Assembly: GCA_963821755.1 (NCBI GenBank)
Contig: CAWGEX010000005.1
Coordinates: 558,001-622,000, forward strand
Direction: 5' to 3'
Source of the DNA: Bog-473 sp963821755
GTDB lineage: Bacteria; Actinomycetota; Acidimicrobiia; Acidimicrobiales; RAAP-2
Length of the DNA: 64,000 bases
The notes below the pieces were generated by a model. That model made no database searches and was not told the DNA's origin. It was given only the letters and a program-made list of their open reading frames with translations. The translations under genes were made by a program, and so were the position numbers. Shown in pieces: positions 43,351 to 52,047 of this stretch (positions are counted from its first letter, which is position 1; the number at the start of each line of letters is the position of its first letter).

Positions 43351-43614
43351 ATGTGCTCCTATGTGACGGTTACCGCCGATGTCGCCGGTAGTGCCAAAGG
43401 GCCCGACGGCTGGTTCTCCGCGACTTCGGTCGCGGTGTACTTCGACCACCCGTATCACGCCGCCTATGACCACACGCTCAACATCGATTTCACCGACGCT
43501 TCTCGCGGACCCAGCGCACGGGTGGCGGTCGAGTTGAGTGCGGAGTCGGCACGCGAACTCATTCGCTGCATGGAGACCGCACTCGAGGCCGCCGGGGCAG
43601 CCGCCTTGCCCTAG
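43351..43614 (+). CDS. DUF6295-like small conserved protein
   Basis: An 87-residue protein: MCSYVTVTADVAGSAKG, then GWFSATSVAVYFDHPYH and RVAVELSAESARELI. I recall this pattern as a family of unknown function in actinobacteria (DUF6295). A GTG at 43345 overlaps the preceding stop and could be the start; the MC start seen in family members favours ATG 43351. Likely co-transcribed with the dienelactone hydrolase. Confidence 0.75.
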   Translation: MCSYVTVTADVAGSAKGPDGWFSATSVAVYFDHPYHAAYDHTLNIDFTDASRGPSARVAVELSAESARELIRCMETALEAAGAAALP

Positions 43615-43683
43615 CGAACGGCGCACCTTGGCCACAGCGACCAAGATGGGTGGGGTGCGGCGACCGACCGGGAGCTTCTCTAC

Positions 43684-44643
43684 GTGACCACGAGCCCCGC
43701 TCCGTTCGCCTCGGGCGTTCACCTACCCTGGGCCCGCGTTCCCGCTGAGGTCCACCAGTGGGCTGCTGAGGTGGGCGGCGGCTGCCCGCTCCGGGCCCAC
43801 GACCTCTCCGGCGGGTTCTCGCCGGGGGCTATCGCCCGCCTCGAGTTCCCCGGTCACCCGGACCTCTTTTTCAAGGCGGTCGGGGCCGACCTGAATCCTG
43901 AGTCGCCGGACATGCACCGACGCGAGAGGGTGGTCTCCGCCCTCCTGCCCGTCGCGCCGTTCCTGCCTCGGTTCATCGCCAGCTATGACGACGGCGAGTG
44001 GGTGGCGTTGGCCTTTGCGAACATCGAGGGTCGATTGCCTCGTCATCCCTGGCGCGACGACGAGCTGGAGCTCGCCGTCGGTGCGCTCGGACGCATGCAC
44101 GAACAGCTGACGCCAAGCCCGTCGACCGCACTGGCCACCACGAGCGACCATCTCCAGACTCAGTTCGGTGGGTGGCGACGCCTGGCCTCAATGCCCACCC
44201 CTCCGGCCAGGCTCGACGAGTGGTGCCGGAGCCACCTGGATCGGTTGGCCGATGTCGAATCGGGGTGGTCGGCGGCCGCCGAGGGGGAAACGCTTCTTCA
44301 CGGTGACATCCGGTCCGACAATCTTTTGATCGGCCGCGAGGGTGTGGTGTTCGTCGACTGGCCACACGCGTCGGTCGGCGCTCCGGTGCTCGATCTGGTC
44401 GAGTGGGCCCCGTCGGTCGCGCTGGAGGGTGGGCCCGACCCAGAGGAATTGCTCGCGCGCCATGCGGCGTCGCGTGGGGCTGAACCAGAGGCAGTGACCG
44501 CCTTGGTGGCGGCAGTGGCGGGATTCTTCACCGAACGCTCCTTGCTCCCGTCGCCACCCGGACTGCCGACGCTGCGAGCCTTGCAGGGGGCCCAAGGCGG
44601 GGTGGCGTGTGACTGGCTACGGCGTCGCACGGGATGGGCGTAG
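43684..44643 (+). CDS. Aminoglycoside phosphotransferase (APH)-fold kinase
   Basis: A 319-residue protein with the kinase-like APH fold: DLSGGFSPGAIARLEF (glycine loop), FFKAVG (Lys), the catalytic loop LLHGDIRSDNLL near residue 205 and VFVDWPHASVGAPVLDL (metal-binding Asp). Such enzymes phosphorylate small molecules, not necessarily antibiotics. GTG 43684 start. The P450 gene begins within its last codons (10-base overlap), suggesting an operon. Confidence 0.88.
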   Translation: MTTSPAPFASGVHLPWARVPAEVHQWAAEVGGGCPLRAHDLSGGFSPGAIARLEFPGHPDLFFKAVGADLNPESPDMHRRERVVSALLPVAPFLPRFIASYDDGEWVALAFANIEGRLPRHPWRDDELELAVGALGRMHEQLTPSPSTALATTSDHLQTQFGGWRRLASMPTPPARLDEWCRSHLDRLADVESGWSAAAEGETLLHGDIRSDNLLIGREGVVFVDWPHASVGAPVLDLVEWAPSVALEGGPDPEELLARHAASRGAEPEAVTALVAAVAGFFTERSLLPSPPGLPTLRALQGAQGGVACDWLRRRTGWA

Positions 44644-45953
44644 GAGACGTGTCCCGTCCCCTCCCTGCGATTGCTCCGTTGCCTCCGGTAGTCGATGGCC
44701 GTCTGCCCTGGGTCGGGGGAGGCCTTGGGTTGCTGCGCAATCCCACCGAGTTCCTCGTCCGCCAACGAGCGCGACACGGCGACTCGTTCGTCCTCGACGC
44801 CTTCGGCCATCGGCTCTTCTGCGTATTCTCGCCGGCCGGCGTGCGCTCGCTGTATGCGCAACCGGAGGAGCAGGCCAGCTTCGGGATGGCGACCTACACC
44901 CTCATCAAGTCGAAGGTTCCCATTGAGCTTCTTCTGGGCCGGCGCAATCATCCCAAGTCACTCTTCGGGAACGCCAAGATCGAGACCTACCTCGAGAACC
45001 TCGGCCTCGCCGTGGCCCAGGAGATTGACCGACTCGGGCATTCGGGGAGTTTCGAAGTGTTCGCCGAAATGCGGCGGCTGGGTCACCGTCTGGGCCTGGC
45101 GTCGTGGAGTGGCGCCGAGGCGGCATCACCCGAATACATCGATCGTCTCATCCCGCTCTTCGACCGGCTCGACAGTTCGGAGTCCTTCGTTCGCCCCGAC
45201 CGAAACCTGGTGACGTGGGCCACCCGCAAGCGGGGGGAGCGGAACGCCATGGCGGCCATCGAGTCCATCCTGTCCCAGATCATCAAGAGCCGATCCGCAC
45301 AACCGCCGGCCGACGACTTCCTCGATCAGATTTACCAGTCCTATGCCGACCTTCCACCGGACGAACAGATGACGGGCACGGCGAGAGACGTCATGGTGAT
45401 CCACATGGGATCCCAATCCAATCTCTATGCGGCTCTGGCCTGGACCTTCGTCAATCTCCTCCAACGTCCCGACCTCATGGACCGGGTGCGGCACGGGGAC
45501 GATGCGCTGCTCGAGCGATGTGCCAACGAGTCCATTCGGATGGCCCAACGATCGATCACCATGCGCCAGGTGCTTCAGCCCATTGACGTGGACGCAGGTG
45601 ACGACACGTACCGATTGTCACCGGGAACCCTCCTCACCACCATGTTGTCAGTGACCAACACCTCGGCTGCTCCCGGGCTCGAGGTCTTCGATCCGGACCA
45701 CTACTCGGGTCGAAAGCTGAGCCCTGACGTGCCGCTGCCGACGAGAGAGCTCGTCAGCACGTTCGGTCATGGCTCGCACACCTGCCCGGCCGCCAGGTTC
45801 TCCATTTCGGCCATCCGCACGTCAATCCGACTGCTGCTCCAGGAGTACGACTTCACGCCAGTCTTTCGATCGGCCACGCCGCGCCACCGCCAGATAGGTG
45901 GGGTGGCACGAGCCGCCAGGCCCTGTCGAGTGGCGTACCAGAGTCGTCGTTAG
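44634..45953 (+). CDS. Cytochrome P450 with atypical I-helix
   Basis: A 439-residue P450. Heme motif FGHGSHTCPAARFS near residue 377, ExxR as ESIR. The normal I-helix AGxxT is replaced by HMGSQSNLYAALAW, lacking the conserved acid-alcohol pair, as in some CYP74/CYP152-like or isomerase-type P450s; the chemistry may not be ordinary hydroxylation. N-terminal proline-rich LPPVVDGRLPWVGGG resembles membrane-type CYP51-like enzymes but without a transmembrane helix. Start ATG 44634 overlaps the kinase gene. Last gene before the tRNA-Lys island. Confidence 0.88.
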   Translation: MGVGDVSRPLPAIAPLPPVVDGRLPWVGGGLGLLRNPTEFLVRQRARHGDSFVLDAFGHRLFCVFSPAGVRSLYAQPEEQASFGMATYTLIKSKVPIELLLGRRNHPKSLFGNAKIETYLENLGLAVAQEIDRLGHSGSFEVFAEMRRLGHRLGLASWSGAEAASPEYIDRLIPLFDRLDSSESFVRPDRNLVTWATRKRGERNAMAAIESILSQIIKSRSAQPPADDFLDQIYQSYADLPPDEQMTGTARDVMVIHMGSQSNLYAALAWTFVNLLQRPDLMDRVRHGDDALLERCANESIRMAQRSITMRQVLQPIDVDAGDDTYRLSPGTLLTTMLSVTNTSAAPGLEVFDPDHYSGRKLSPDVPLPTRELVSTFGHGSHTCPAARFSISAIRTSIRLLLQEYDFTPVFRSATPRHRQIGGVARAARPCRVAYQSRR

Positions 45954-46025
45954 TGCTAAGCCCAGTGTGCCCTCGATCAACGGCATTTTCTGGCGCCTTG
46001 TCTCACGGGTAATCTTGCCGTCCCG

Positions 46026-46101
46026 GGGCCGCTAGCTCATCCGGAAGAGCAGAGGACTTTTAATCCTAAGGTGCCGGGATCGAGACCCGGGCGGCCCACC
46101 A
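46026..46101 (+). tRNA. tRNA-Lys (anticodon TTT)
   Basis: A 76-base cloverleaf: acceptor GGGCCGC/GCGGCCC, D-arm GCTC/GAGC, anticodon arm GGA-CTTTTAA-TCC with anticodon TTT, T-arm CCGGG/CCCGG, and encoded ACCA 3' end. One mismatch tops the anticodon stem. Its 3' half is repeated downstream at 55535 and 60866, so this gene is the integration site of tandem islands. Confidence 0.92.
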
Positions 46102-46121
46102 GGTCAGGGTAGATTTCTTGC
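46056..46121 (+). repeat. attL-like site: tRNA-Lys 3' end plus flank
   Basis: Bases 46056-46097 (42 bp) recur exactly at 55535-55576; 46064-46099 recur at 60866-60901 with further matching flank (AGGTCAG and AGATTTCTTGC to 46121). These are direct repeats of the kind left by tRNA-targeted integrases. Confidence 0.75.
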
Positions 46122-46262
46122 AAACCAAGTGGATTTCGTTTTTCAGAACGCGGTAGTGGTGTACCGCCCGCGACCTTGATGAGAGGCTCATGAAGGTCCC
46201 CACTCACGAAGGGTAAGTATTGCGCCGCTGGGACAGGGTTGCTCGGTTCGGCGTCGGGGCGC

Positions 46263-47774
46263 TTATGCGGTTTCTAGTCGCGAATCTGTGGGTGCGGGCG
46301 TGGCAATGACCAGAGCGGATTCTGCCGGAGCGACATCAACATCGCCTGCGGACACATCCTCAAGCGTGCGGCCAGCCGGTTCGGGTAAGAGGGTGGTCAC
46401 AGCGATGCCCAGTAACGCAGAGACACCTGCCACAGCCAAGAGACCTCGTAGACCGATGTGATCCTGAAGGACGGGAACCAGGAATACCCCGACGAACGCA
46501 CCCAGTTTGCCGATCCCAGCGGCCACACCGTGGCCAGTTGTTCGCATGCTGACGGGGAACACTTCAGAGGGCAACACGAATGTGGTCATGTTGGGTCCGA
46601 ACTGAATGAAGAAGTAGCTGAGTCCGAGGATCGCCAAGAACGGCGCCACGTACTGGGTCAAAGCAGGCACGGCGGCCAGCACTAAGAAACACAGGGCCAT
46701 AACGAAAAACCCGATGAACTGGAGTTTTCGGTGTCCGATGCGGTCCATCTTCGCGACGGCCAACAGGTAGCCGGGTACGGCGAAGATCACAAACATTCCG
46801 AGCGACCACAACAGCTTGGTCTCAAGCGAGGCCGCCGGGTTGACATCCTTCAGGATGGCGGGCAAGGAGAGCGTGTTGCCGTAGTAGGCGTAGTCGAACA
46901 AGAACCACGCGCCCGCCGTACCCAGGAGGAGGCGGAGCATCCGACGATCGGCGAGGAACTGACGCAGCCGGAGGCGCTCGGCACTCGTATTCGTTTTGGT
47001 TGACTCCGTGATGACGCCCTCGGAAAAGCGTTCCAAATCCTTGGCGGCCCGTGCTGACTCACCCTGGACCTGCGCCAGATACCGGGGTGACTCAGGCATC
47101 TTGGAGCGCAAAAAGACGACCGCCGCGGCAGGAATCGCTCCCAAGCCGAGCAGGATTCTCCAGACCAATCCGTCCCCGATGCCCGAGGAAAGGAGAATGA
47201 GAGCAATGAGCGGACCAACGATCAGCCCCAATGCCTGCATGGAGAACACCAGGCCAACAAGGCGACCTCGATCTTGGCGGTTGGAGTATTCGCTCATTAG
47301 GACGGCTGAGACCGGGTAGTCCCCCCCAATGCCCAGACCGAGCACCAGGCGGGCAATGACCAGGAAAAGGAAATCAGGGGCAAAGGCGGATGCGACTGCT
47401 CCGAAGATCATGATCACGGCCACCGTGACGTAGACCTTCTTTCGACCGATCACGTCCGCAATGCGGCCAAAAATGAAGGCACCGACAAAGGCACCGAGAA
47501 TGGCGGCACCCGTGACCCAACTGGTCTGGAGCGTGCTGAGGTGCCATTGCACGGCCACGAGGGCGGCCGCCGTGCCGATTACGAATAGGTCATAGGCGTC
47601 GGTGAAGAAGCCGACTCCTGAGATGATCACGGTGCGGCGGTGGAACTTGCTCGTCGGTGCTTCGTTCAGCAGGTCCGTGACCGTGGACTCATGGTCCTGA
47701 CTAGGACATTCAGCCTCAGGATCCACATGGGGCTGCGCCGTAAACTCCCATTCCCCCGCCCACGACGAAAGCAC
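46263..47774 (-). CDS. MFS transporter, phosphate:H+ symporter (PHS)-like
   Basis: A 12-TM major facilitator of 503 residues. SGVGFFTDAYDLFVIG in TM1, GRIADVIGRKKVY loop 2-3, LGLGIGGDYPVSAVLMSEY in TM4 and FGPNMTTFVLPSEVFPVSMRTTGHG in TM10-11 resemble the PHS family (Pho84-type phosphate transporters). Divergent from a PhoU-like gene, with a PHO box in between, in support of phosphate as substrate. GTG 47774 gives the longest form; GTG 47726 would better separate the start from the PHO box. First gene inside the tRNA-Lys island. Confidence 0.8.
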   Translation of the reverse strand: MLSSWAGEWEFTAQPHVDPEAECPSQDHESTVTDLLNEAPTSKFHRRTVIISGVGFFTDAYDLFVIGTAAALVAVQWHLSTLQTSWVTGAAILGAFVGAFIFGRIADVIGRKKVYVTVAVIMIFGAVASAFAPDFLFLVIARLVLGLGIGGDYPVSAVLMSEYSNRQDRGRLVGLVFSMQALGLIVGPLIALILLSSGIGDGLVWRILLGLGAIPAAAVVFLRSKMPESPRYLAQVQGESARAAKDLERFSEGVITESTKTNTSAERLRLRQFLADRRMLRLLLGTAGAWFLFDYAYYGNTLSLPAILKDVNPAASLETKLLWSLGMFVIFAVPGYLLAVAKMDRIGHRKLQFIGFFVMALCFLVLAAVPALTQYVAPFLAILGLSYFFIQFGPNMTTFVLPSEVFPVSMRTTGHGVAAGIGKLGAFVGVFLVPVLQDHIGLRGLLAVAGVSALLGIAVTTLLPEPAGRTLEDVSAGDVDVAPAESALVIATPAPTDSRLETA

Positions 47775-47791
47775 AGGCCAACTCTTGCTGT

Positions 47792-47846
47792 CGCGAGTGA
47801 ACTAAAAACCATCCGCAAGTGAACTTTACACGAACAACACGCGAAC
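47792..47846 (-). promoter_or_regulatory. PHO box: five 11-bp direct repeat units
   Basis: Read on the minus strand: GTTCGCGTGTT, GTTCGTGTAAA, GTTCACTTGCG, a degenerate GATGGTTTTTA, and GTTCACTCGCG, exactly contiguous. The 11-base periodicity with GTTCAC cores is the known PhoP-binding architecture in Streptomyces. It lies between the transporter and PhoU-like starts, so phosphate starvation probably induces one or both genes through PhoP. Confidence 0.85.
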
Positions 47847-47880
47847 TCTTGGTTATCTCCGCAGGTAGCCTGCTTGGGAT

Positions 47881-48504
47881 ATGGAAACTGCACCATCGGA
47901 TCTTGAGTTCATAGACCTTCGGGTGACCCAACTCTTCGCCCTGGTCTCGGAGGCTCTGGCACGAGGGACCGACGCACTCCTGGGCAACGATGCCGCCGCT
48001 GGGCTCGGCGTGGTTGATGGAGATCAGGTTGTGGACGACTTGACCGCTGAAGTCGAACTGATGGTCTGGCGACAGCTGGACCAGGAGAACATGACCACCC
48101 AAGTCCTTCGGCATCTGGTCGGCATATTGCTGATCCTGCCGGAGTTGGAGCGGAGCGGCGATCTGGCCGAGCACATTGCTCAGCGCGCCGTTTCTAACCT
48201 TGGCTGCGAAATGAGCCCGCTCAGCCGGGGCATCGTCCAGCGTATGGCCGAAGTCGCGAGGGAGATGTGGAGCGAAGCGGCCGAGGCTTACCGCGACCGA
48301 GATTCCCGAAGTGCATCCCTGGCCGAGGACGATGAAGAGCTCGACATACTCCACGATCGCCTCACCGGCGAAATAGCAGCCGAGACGATGCCCACATCGA
48401 TTGGAGCACAAGTCACACTGCTTGCTCGTTTCTACGAGCGACTAGGTGATCACGCTGTCGATCTCACTCGTCGCATCGAGATGCTCCAAGATCCGGCCTC
48501 GTAG
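47881..48504 (+). CDS. phoU: PhoU-like phosphate regulator
   Basis: A 207-residue all-helical protein with two PhoU repeats, each ending in the signature ERxGD: LERSGDLAEHIAQR near residue 95 and ERLGDHAVDLTRRIEML near residue 190. PhoU proteins restrain phosphate uptake and Pho signalling, binding metal clusters through E/D motifs. ATG 47881; the PHO box upstream suggests Pho control. Placement beside an MFS rather than a Pst transporter is uncommon. Confidence 0.88.
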   Translation: METAPSDLEFIDLRVTQLFALVSEALARGTDALLGNDAAAGLGVVDGDQVVDDLTAEVELMVWRQLDQENMTTQVLRHLVGILLILPELERSGDLAEHIAQRAVSNLGCEMSPLSRGIVQRMAEVAREMWSEAAEAYRDRDSRSASLAEDDEELDILHDRLTGEIAAETMPTSIGAQVTLLARFYERLGDHAVDLTRRIEMLQDPAS

Positions 48505-48560
48505 CCTGGAGGCCGCCCGGCGAGGTCCAACGTCGTACGGCAAGCTAGTCATTCCGTTCT

Positions 48561-48611
48561 CGTCGGTGCCGTCGTAGATCCGGTACGTATCCACGGCCCG
48601 ACGGTAGCCAA
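48561..48611 (-). repeat. Mosaic dispersed repeat, R1 fragment
   Basis: About 50 bases, nearly identical to 51917-51967. On the minus strand both encode YRR(A/T)VDTYRIYDGTDENG. Lies between the PhoU and phosphoesterase genes; the rest of the 48505-48846 gap holds no recognisable gene. Confidence 0.75.
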
Positions 48612-48846
48612 TAGGTGACGGGGTCCACCCTGACTCCCCTGAAGTGACTGGCATGGCTGGGTAGTCCCCTCAAGGGTCAGAGCGAACCCCAGGCCGATGG
48701 TAAGCAGCCTCCGTCCCCATGGTGTCCCCGTTGTCGCGGCCGCCCACGGACAGTCCACAGGTCCTTCCCAGGGCCGAAAATTCGGCACTTGGAGACTGCT
48801 CGTCGCGCCATCTAAGGTTCGATTTCGAGAGTTTGGGGGTCGGGGG

Positions 48847-50662
48847 ATGCGAACCTGGATGAGGACGCTCGTCGTCATGGTCGTCGCGATTGGCGGGGCG
48901 GGCCTTAGCGCTCTGTCAGCAGCGCCTGCAAGCGCGACGGCTGGAATTGGAACTATCAACCACATCGTCGTGCTCATGCAGGAGAATCGCTCGGCCGACA
49001 CATACTTCGGGCAACTCAACAGCCAAGGCCAGCCCGCGTACGAAGCCGAGCCCACCACGGGCAATCCGAATCCGCTCGTCTCCGGGGGGACCATCGTGCC
49101 CTTCCATAAGGCGAGTCTGTGCGAGACCTCCGACCTGAATCACTCCTGGAACGGTTTACACCAGGCAGTGGACGGCGGGGCCATGGACGGCTTCACCGCG
49201 GCGAACGACATCTCGTCGGCCAACGCCGACACCACCGACCCCACTGGTTCCCGAACCATGGGGTACTACGACCAGACCGACCTGCCCTTCTACTACTCCC
49301 TGTACAACACCTTCGCGACAGATGACCGCTATTTCCAGTCGGTGCTGAGCCAGACCTATCCCAACCGTTTCTATGCGCTCGCCGGAACGTCCTTCGGCCA
49401 CATCCGAAACGACGCCCCACCGCCTGGGGGATGGACCCAGCAGACCATCTTCGATCGGCTCGGAGCCGCCAACATCAGCTGGAAGATCTACTACTCGCAG
49501 TTCCCGTTCGGGTCCTTCTTCAGCTACGTGCAGCAGCACATGGATCACGTCGCGCCCATCTCCCAGTACTACGCGGATGCGGCCGCTGGCACGCTCCCGT
49601 CCGTGTCCTTCGTCGACCCCACCTTCCTTGCAGCCCCGAACACCGAAACCGACGAACACCCCTCGAGCAACGTCCAGGTGGGCCAGAACTTCAGTTACGG
49701 CGTGTACCAGGCCCTCAGGAACGGTCCGAACTGGCCAGATTCGGCCATGTTCCTGACCTACGACGAGAACGGCGGGTTCTATGACCATGTCGCCCCGCCG
49801 TCCGCCGTTGCGCCAGATGCGATCGCGCCCATGCTCCAGCCCGGAGATACTTCAGCCAGCTTCAATCAGTACGGCATCCGAGTGCCCGTGGCGGTGATGT
49901 CACCCTATGCAAAGCCGCACTACGTTTCGCACGTCGTGGACGATCACACCTCGATCCTGCGCTTCATCGAGACGCGCTACGGGCTGCCCTCGCTGACGGC
50001 CCGAGACGCCGCGGCAGACCCGATGCTCGACATGTTCGACTTCAGCACTCCCGCGTTGCTCAACGCACCGGCCTTCACAGCCCCGACCGTCACGCCGTGT
50101 ACAGCGCCCACCATCAGCCTCCATCCAAACAGTCAGACGGTCAACGCGGGCCAGACCGTGACCTTCACGGCCGCCGCGACCACCGAGACTGCACCGAAGG
50201 CGCAGTGGCAGCTGTCGGTCGACCACGGCTCGACCTGGTTCGATGTCGCCGGGTTGACCTCGCCGAGCTTCAGCGCAACGGCCATCCCATTTGTAGAACG
50301 GCTGGCAGGTCCGGGCCGTGTTCACCAACCCGATCGGCACGGCCACCTCCAACGCGGCGACCCTCACGGTGACCACTCCTCCGGTCATCACGCTCCAGCC
50401 AACCAACCAGACCGCCAGTCCCGGCCAGACCGCCACCTTCACCGCTGGGGCCAGCGGGAGTCCGACTCCCACGGTGCAGTGGCAGGTCTCCGAGGACGGG
50501 GGAACGACCTGGTCCGACATCATGGGAAATTCCACGTCGAATTCGACCACGCTGAGCGGGGGCGTCTACGGCACCTTTGAGAACGGTTGGCAGCTCCGGG
50601 CCGTGTTCACCAACGTCGGCGGGACGGCCACGACCAACCCGGCCACGCTGACGGTGCCCTAG
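48847..50662 (+). CDS. Secreted phosphoesterase (phospholipase C/acid phosphatase family) with Ig-like tail, frameshifted
   Basis: Sec signal MRTWMRTLVVMVVAIGG...ASA, then alkaline-phosphatase-fold phosphoesterase motifs: IVVLMQENRSADTYFG (metal site), DEHPSSNVQ, FLTYDENGGFYDHVAPP and HTSILRFIETRYGLP. Two Ig-like domains follow (SLHPNSQTVNAGQTVTF and TLQPTNQTASPGQTATF). One extra base near 50290-50296 shifts the frame: the first part runs in frame 1, the rest from about 50297 to 50662 in frame 2. It would release phosphate from phospholipids or organic esters outside the cell, fitting the phosphate module. Frameshift may be natural or a sequencing error. Confidence 0.82.
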
Positions 50663-50830
50663 ACCGTTCCGAGGGTGAACCGGAGGGTGATCGGCCGAGA
50701 TAATTCCCAGCAGCTCAGTGGGGAGCGATCTGGCGCGACACGGATTCTCACCGTGCCCAGCTCCGTGCGCAGACGGAAGAGCTTGAGAATCTCATCCGGG
50801 CCGAATTGTCCTCCAGCGCCTGGCCCACGG

Positions 50831-50881
50831 CAGCTCATCGGCGTGCCGCTCGCACGACCACACCTTCGTCCGACTGTTGAC
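50831..50881 (-). repeat. Mosaic dispersed repeat, R3 fragment
   Basis: About 50 bases similar to 51729-51779 (shared core GGCGTGCCGCTCGCA and CCACACCTTCGTCC). Located between the phosphoesterase and Ig-like genes. Confidence 0.6.
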
Positions 50882-50938
50882 CGCTCAAGTGAGGCCAGCT
50901 AGACATTCGCTGATCAAGCCGAAGTACTGGGGGCCAGG

Positions 50939-51679
50939 ATGCGTATGGGCTTTCGACGTGGTCTACGTGCGGCTCTGGCCGGGTCATTGCTGCTCGGGGG
51001 GCTGGCGGCGACATTCTCCTTGGCCGCGGCCAGTGCTGACGCAACCGTCACGCCATCTACCACCGTCACTATTCCGGTGAACAATGCCACCGTGTCGGGC
51101 ACACGCGTCCTGTTCGACGCCGCTGCCACGTCGGGGGCGAATTCGGTCGTCTACCAGGTCAGCGGAGGGGGCCTAATCAACCAGGTGATTGCCACCGCCA
51201 CGCCCACCTACTACGGCTGGCTTGCCCTCTGGAACTCGACGAGTGTGCCGAACGGTGCCTACACGCTCCAGAGCGTGGCCTCCTATACCGGCTCAGGCAG
51301 TGTGTCGAGCGGGGCCATCACCGTCACCGTAAACAATCCGGCTCCGAGCACCAGCGTGGTCTTCCCGGTGGACGGCGCTACCTACAACACTACGACTTCG
51401 ACCAATTACTTGGACGCTGCCGCCTCGCCGGGTGTGACTCAGGTCCAATTCACCCTTTTGGCCCAATCAGGGTTTAGTGAGGTCTTCACCGCTACTGCGA
51501 CCATCTACGGTTGGATCGCCGTTCTCCCTGAGACTTTCGAACAATCGGGGGGCTGTGGTCCGATCCCTTTGCCCCTCTCGATTCAGAGCGAAGCCTCGTA
51601 TGCGGGCGGGGTCACCGGCACGAGTGCGCCCGTCAACATTTCGCTAATTGTCTGGGTTCCGCCCGGCGAATGCCTCTAA
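50939..51679 (+). CDS. Secreted Ig-like (bacterial Big-type) protein
   Basis: A 246-residue protein with a Sec signal (RAALAGSLLLGGLAATFSLAAASADA). Two Ig-type domains follow, beginning STTVTIPVNNATVSGTRVLFDA and STSVVFPVDGATYNTTTS. Cysteines occur only near the C-terminus (GGCGP and GECL). Probably extracellular and adhesive or matrix-associated; no enzymatic motif is seen. Flanked on both sides by pieces of the mosaic repeat. Confidence 0.75.
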   Translation: MRMGFRRGLRAALAGSLLLGGLAATFSLAAASADATVTPSTTVTIPVNNATVSGTRVLFDAAATSGANSVVYQVSGGGLINQVIATATPTYYGWLALWNSTSVPNGAYTLQSVASYTGSGSVSSGAITVTVNNPAPSTSVVFPVDGATYNTTTSTNYLDAAASPGVTQVQFTLLAQSGFSEVFTATATIYGWIAVLPETFEQSGGCGPIPLPLSIQSEASYAGGVTGTSAPVNISLIVWVPPGECL

Positions 51680-51728
51680 ACGTCCGCAGAGGTTATGGCT
51701 GGGGCTGGCCCTGACTCGCCGAGCACCC

Positions 51729-51967
51729 ACCAGCTCGTCGGCGTGCCGCTCGCAGCTCCACACCTTCGTCCAGCCCTTTAGGAACGTCCACCGTCCAACC
51801 CACGCCACCGGCTGCATTCAGTGCGTCCCATGCCCCACGGGTTCGCATAGACCATCCGCCAGCACCGGCCCTCCTGGGCGAAGAGCCCCGGGGCGACCTT
51901 GCCGACGACCCGTTTTCGTCGGTGCCGTCGTAGATCCGGTAAGTATCCACGGTCCGACGGTAGCTAA
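51729..51967 (-). pseudogene. Composite mosaic repeat R3-R2-R1, remnant of a small gene
   Basis: The fullest copy of a repeat family seen in pieces at 48561 (R1), 50831 (R3) and 53443 (R2). On the minus strand it reads YRRTVDTYRIYDGTDEN, then (one frame over) GKVAPGLFAQEGRCWRMVYA, then VDVPKGLDEGVELRAAR, so it appears to be a broken small coding gene. Occupies most of the 51680-52047 gap. Confidence 0.55.
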
Positions 51968-52047
51968 TGGGTGGTGGGTCCGCCCTTACCCCCCGAGTTG
52001 CCGGCGTCTGCTGGGAGTTCGATTGGGGTTCCCAAACGGTCGTCTGT

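Noticed and set aside
48780..48846. A PHO box upstream of the phosphoesterase
   Set aside because: Only one GTTCG-like core is present and no 11-base repetition, so no claim is made.
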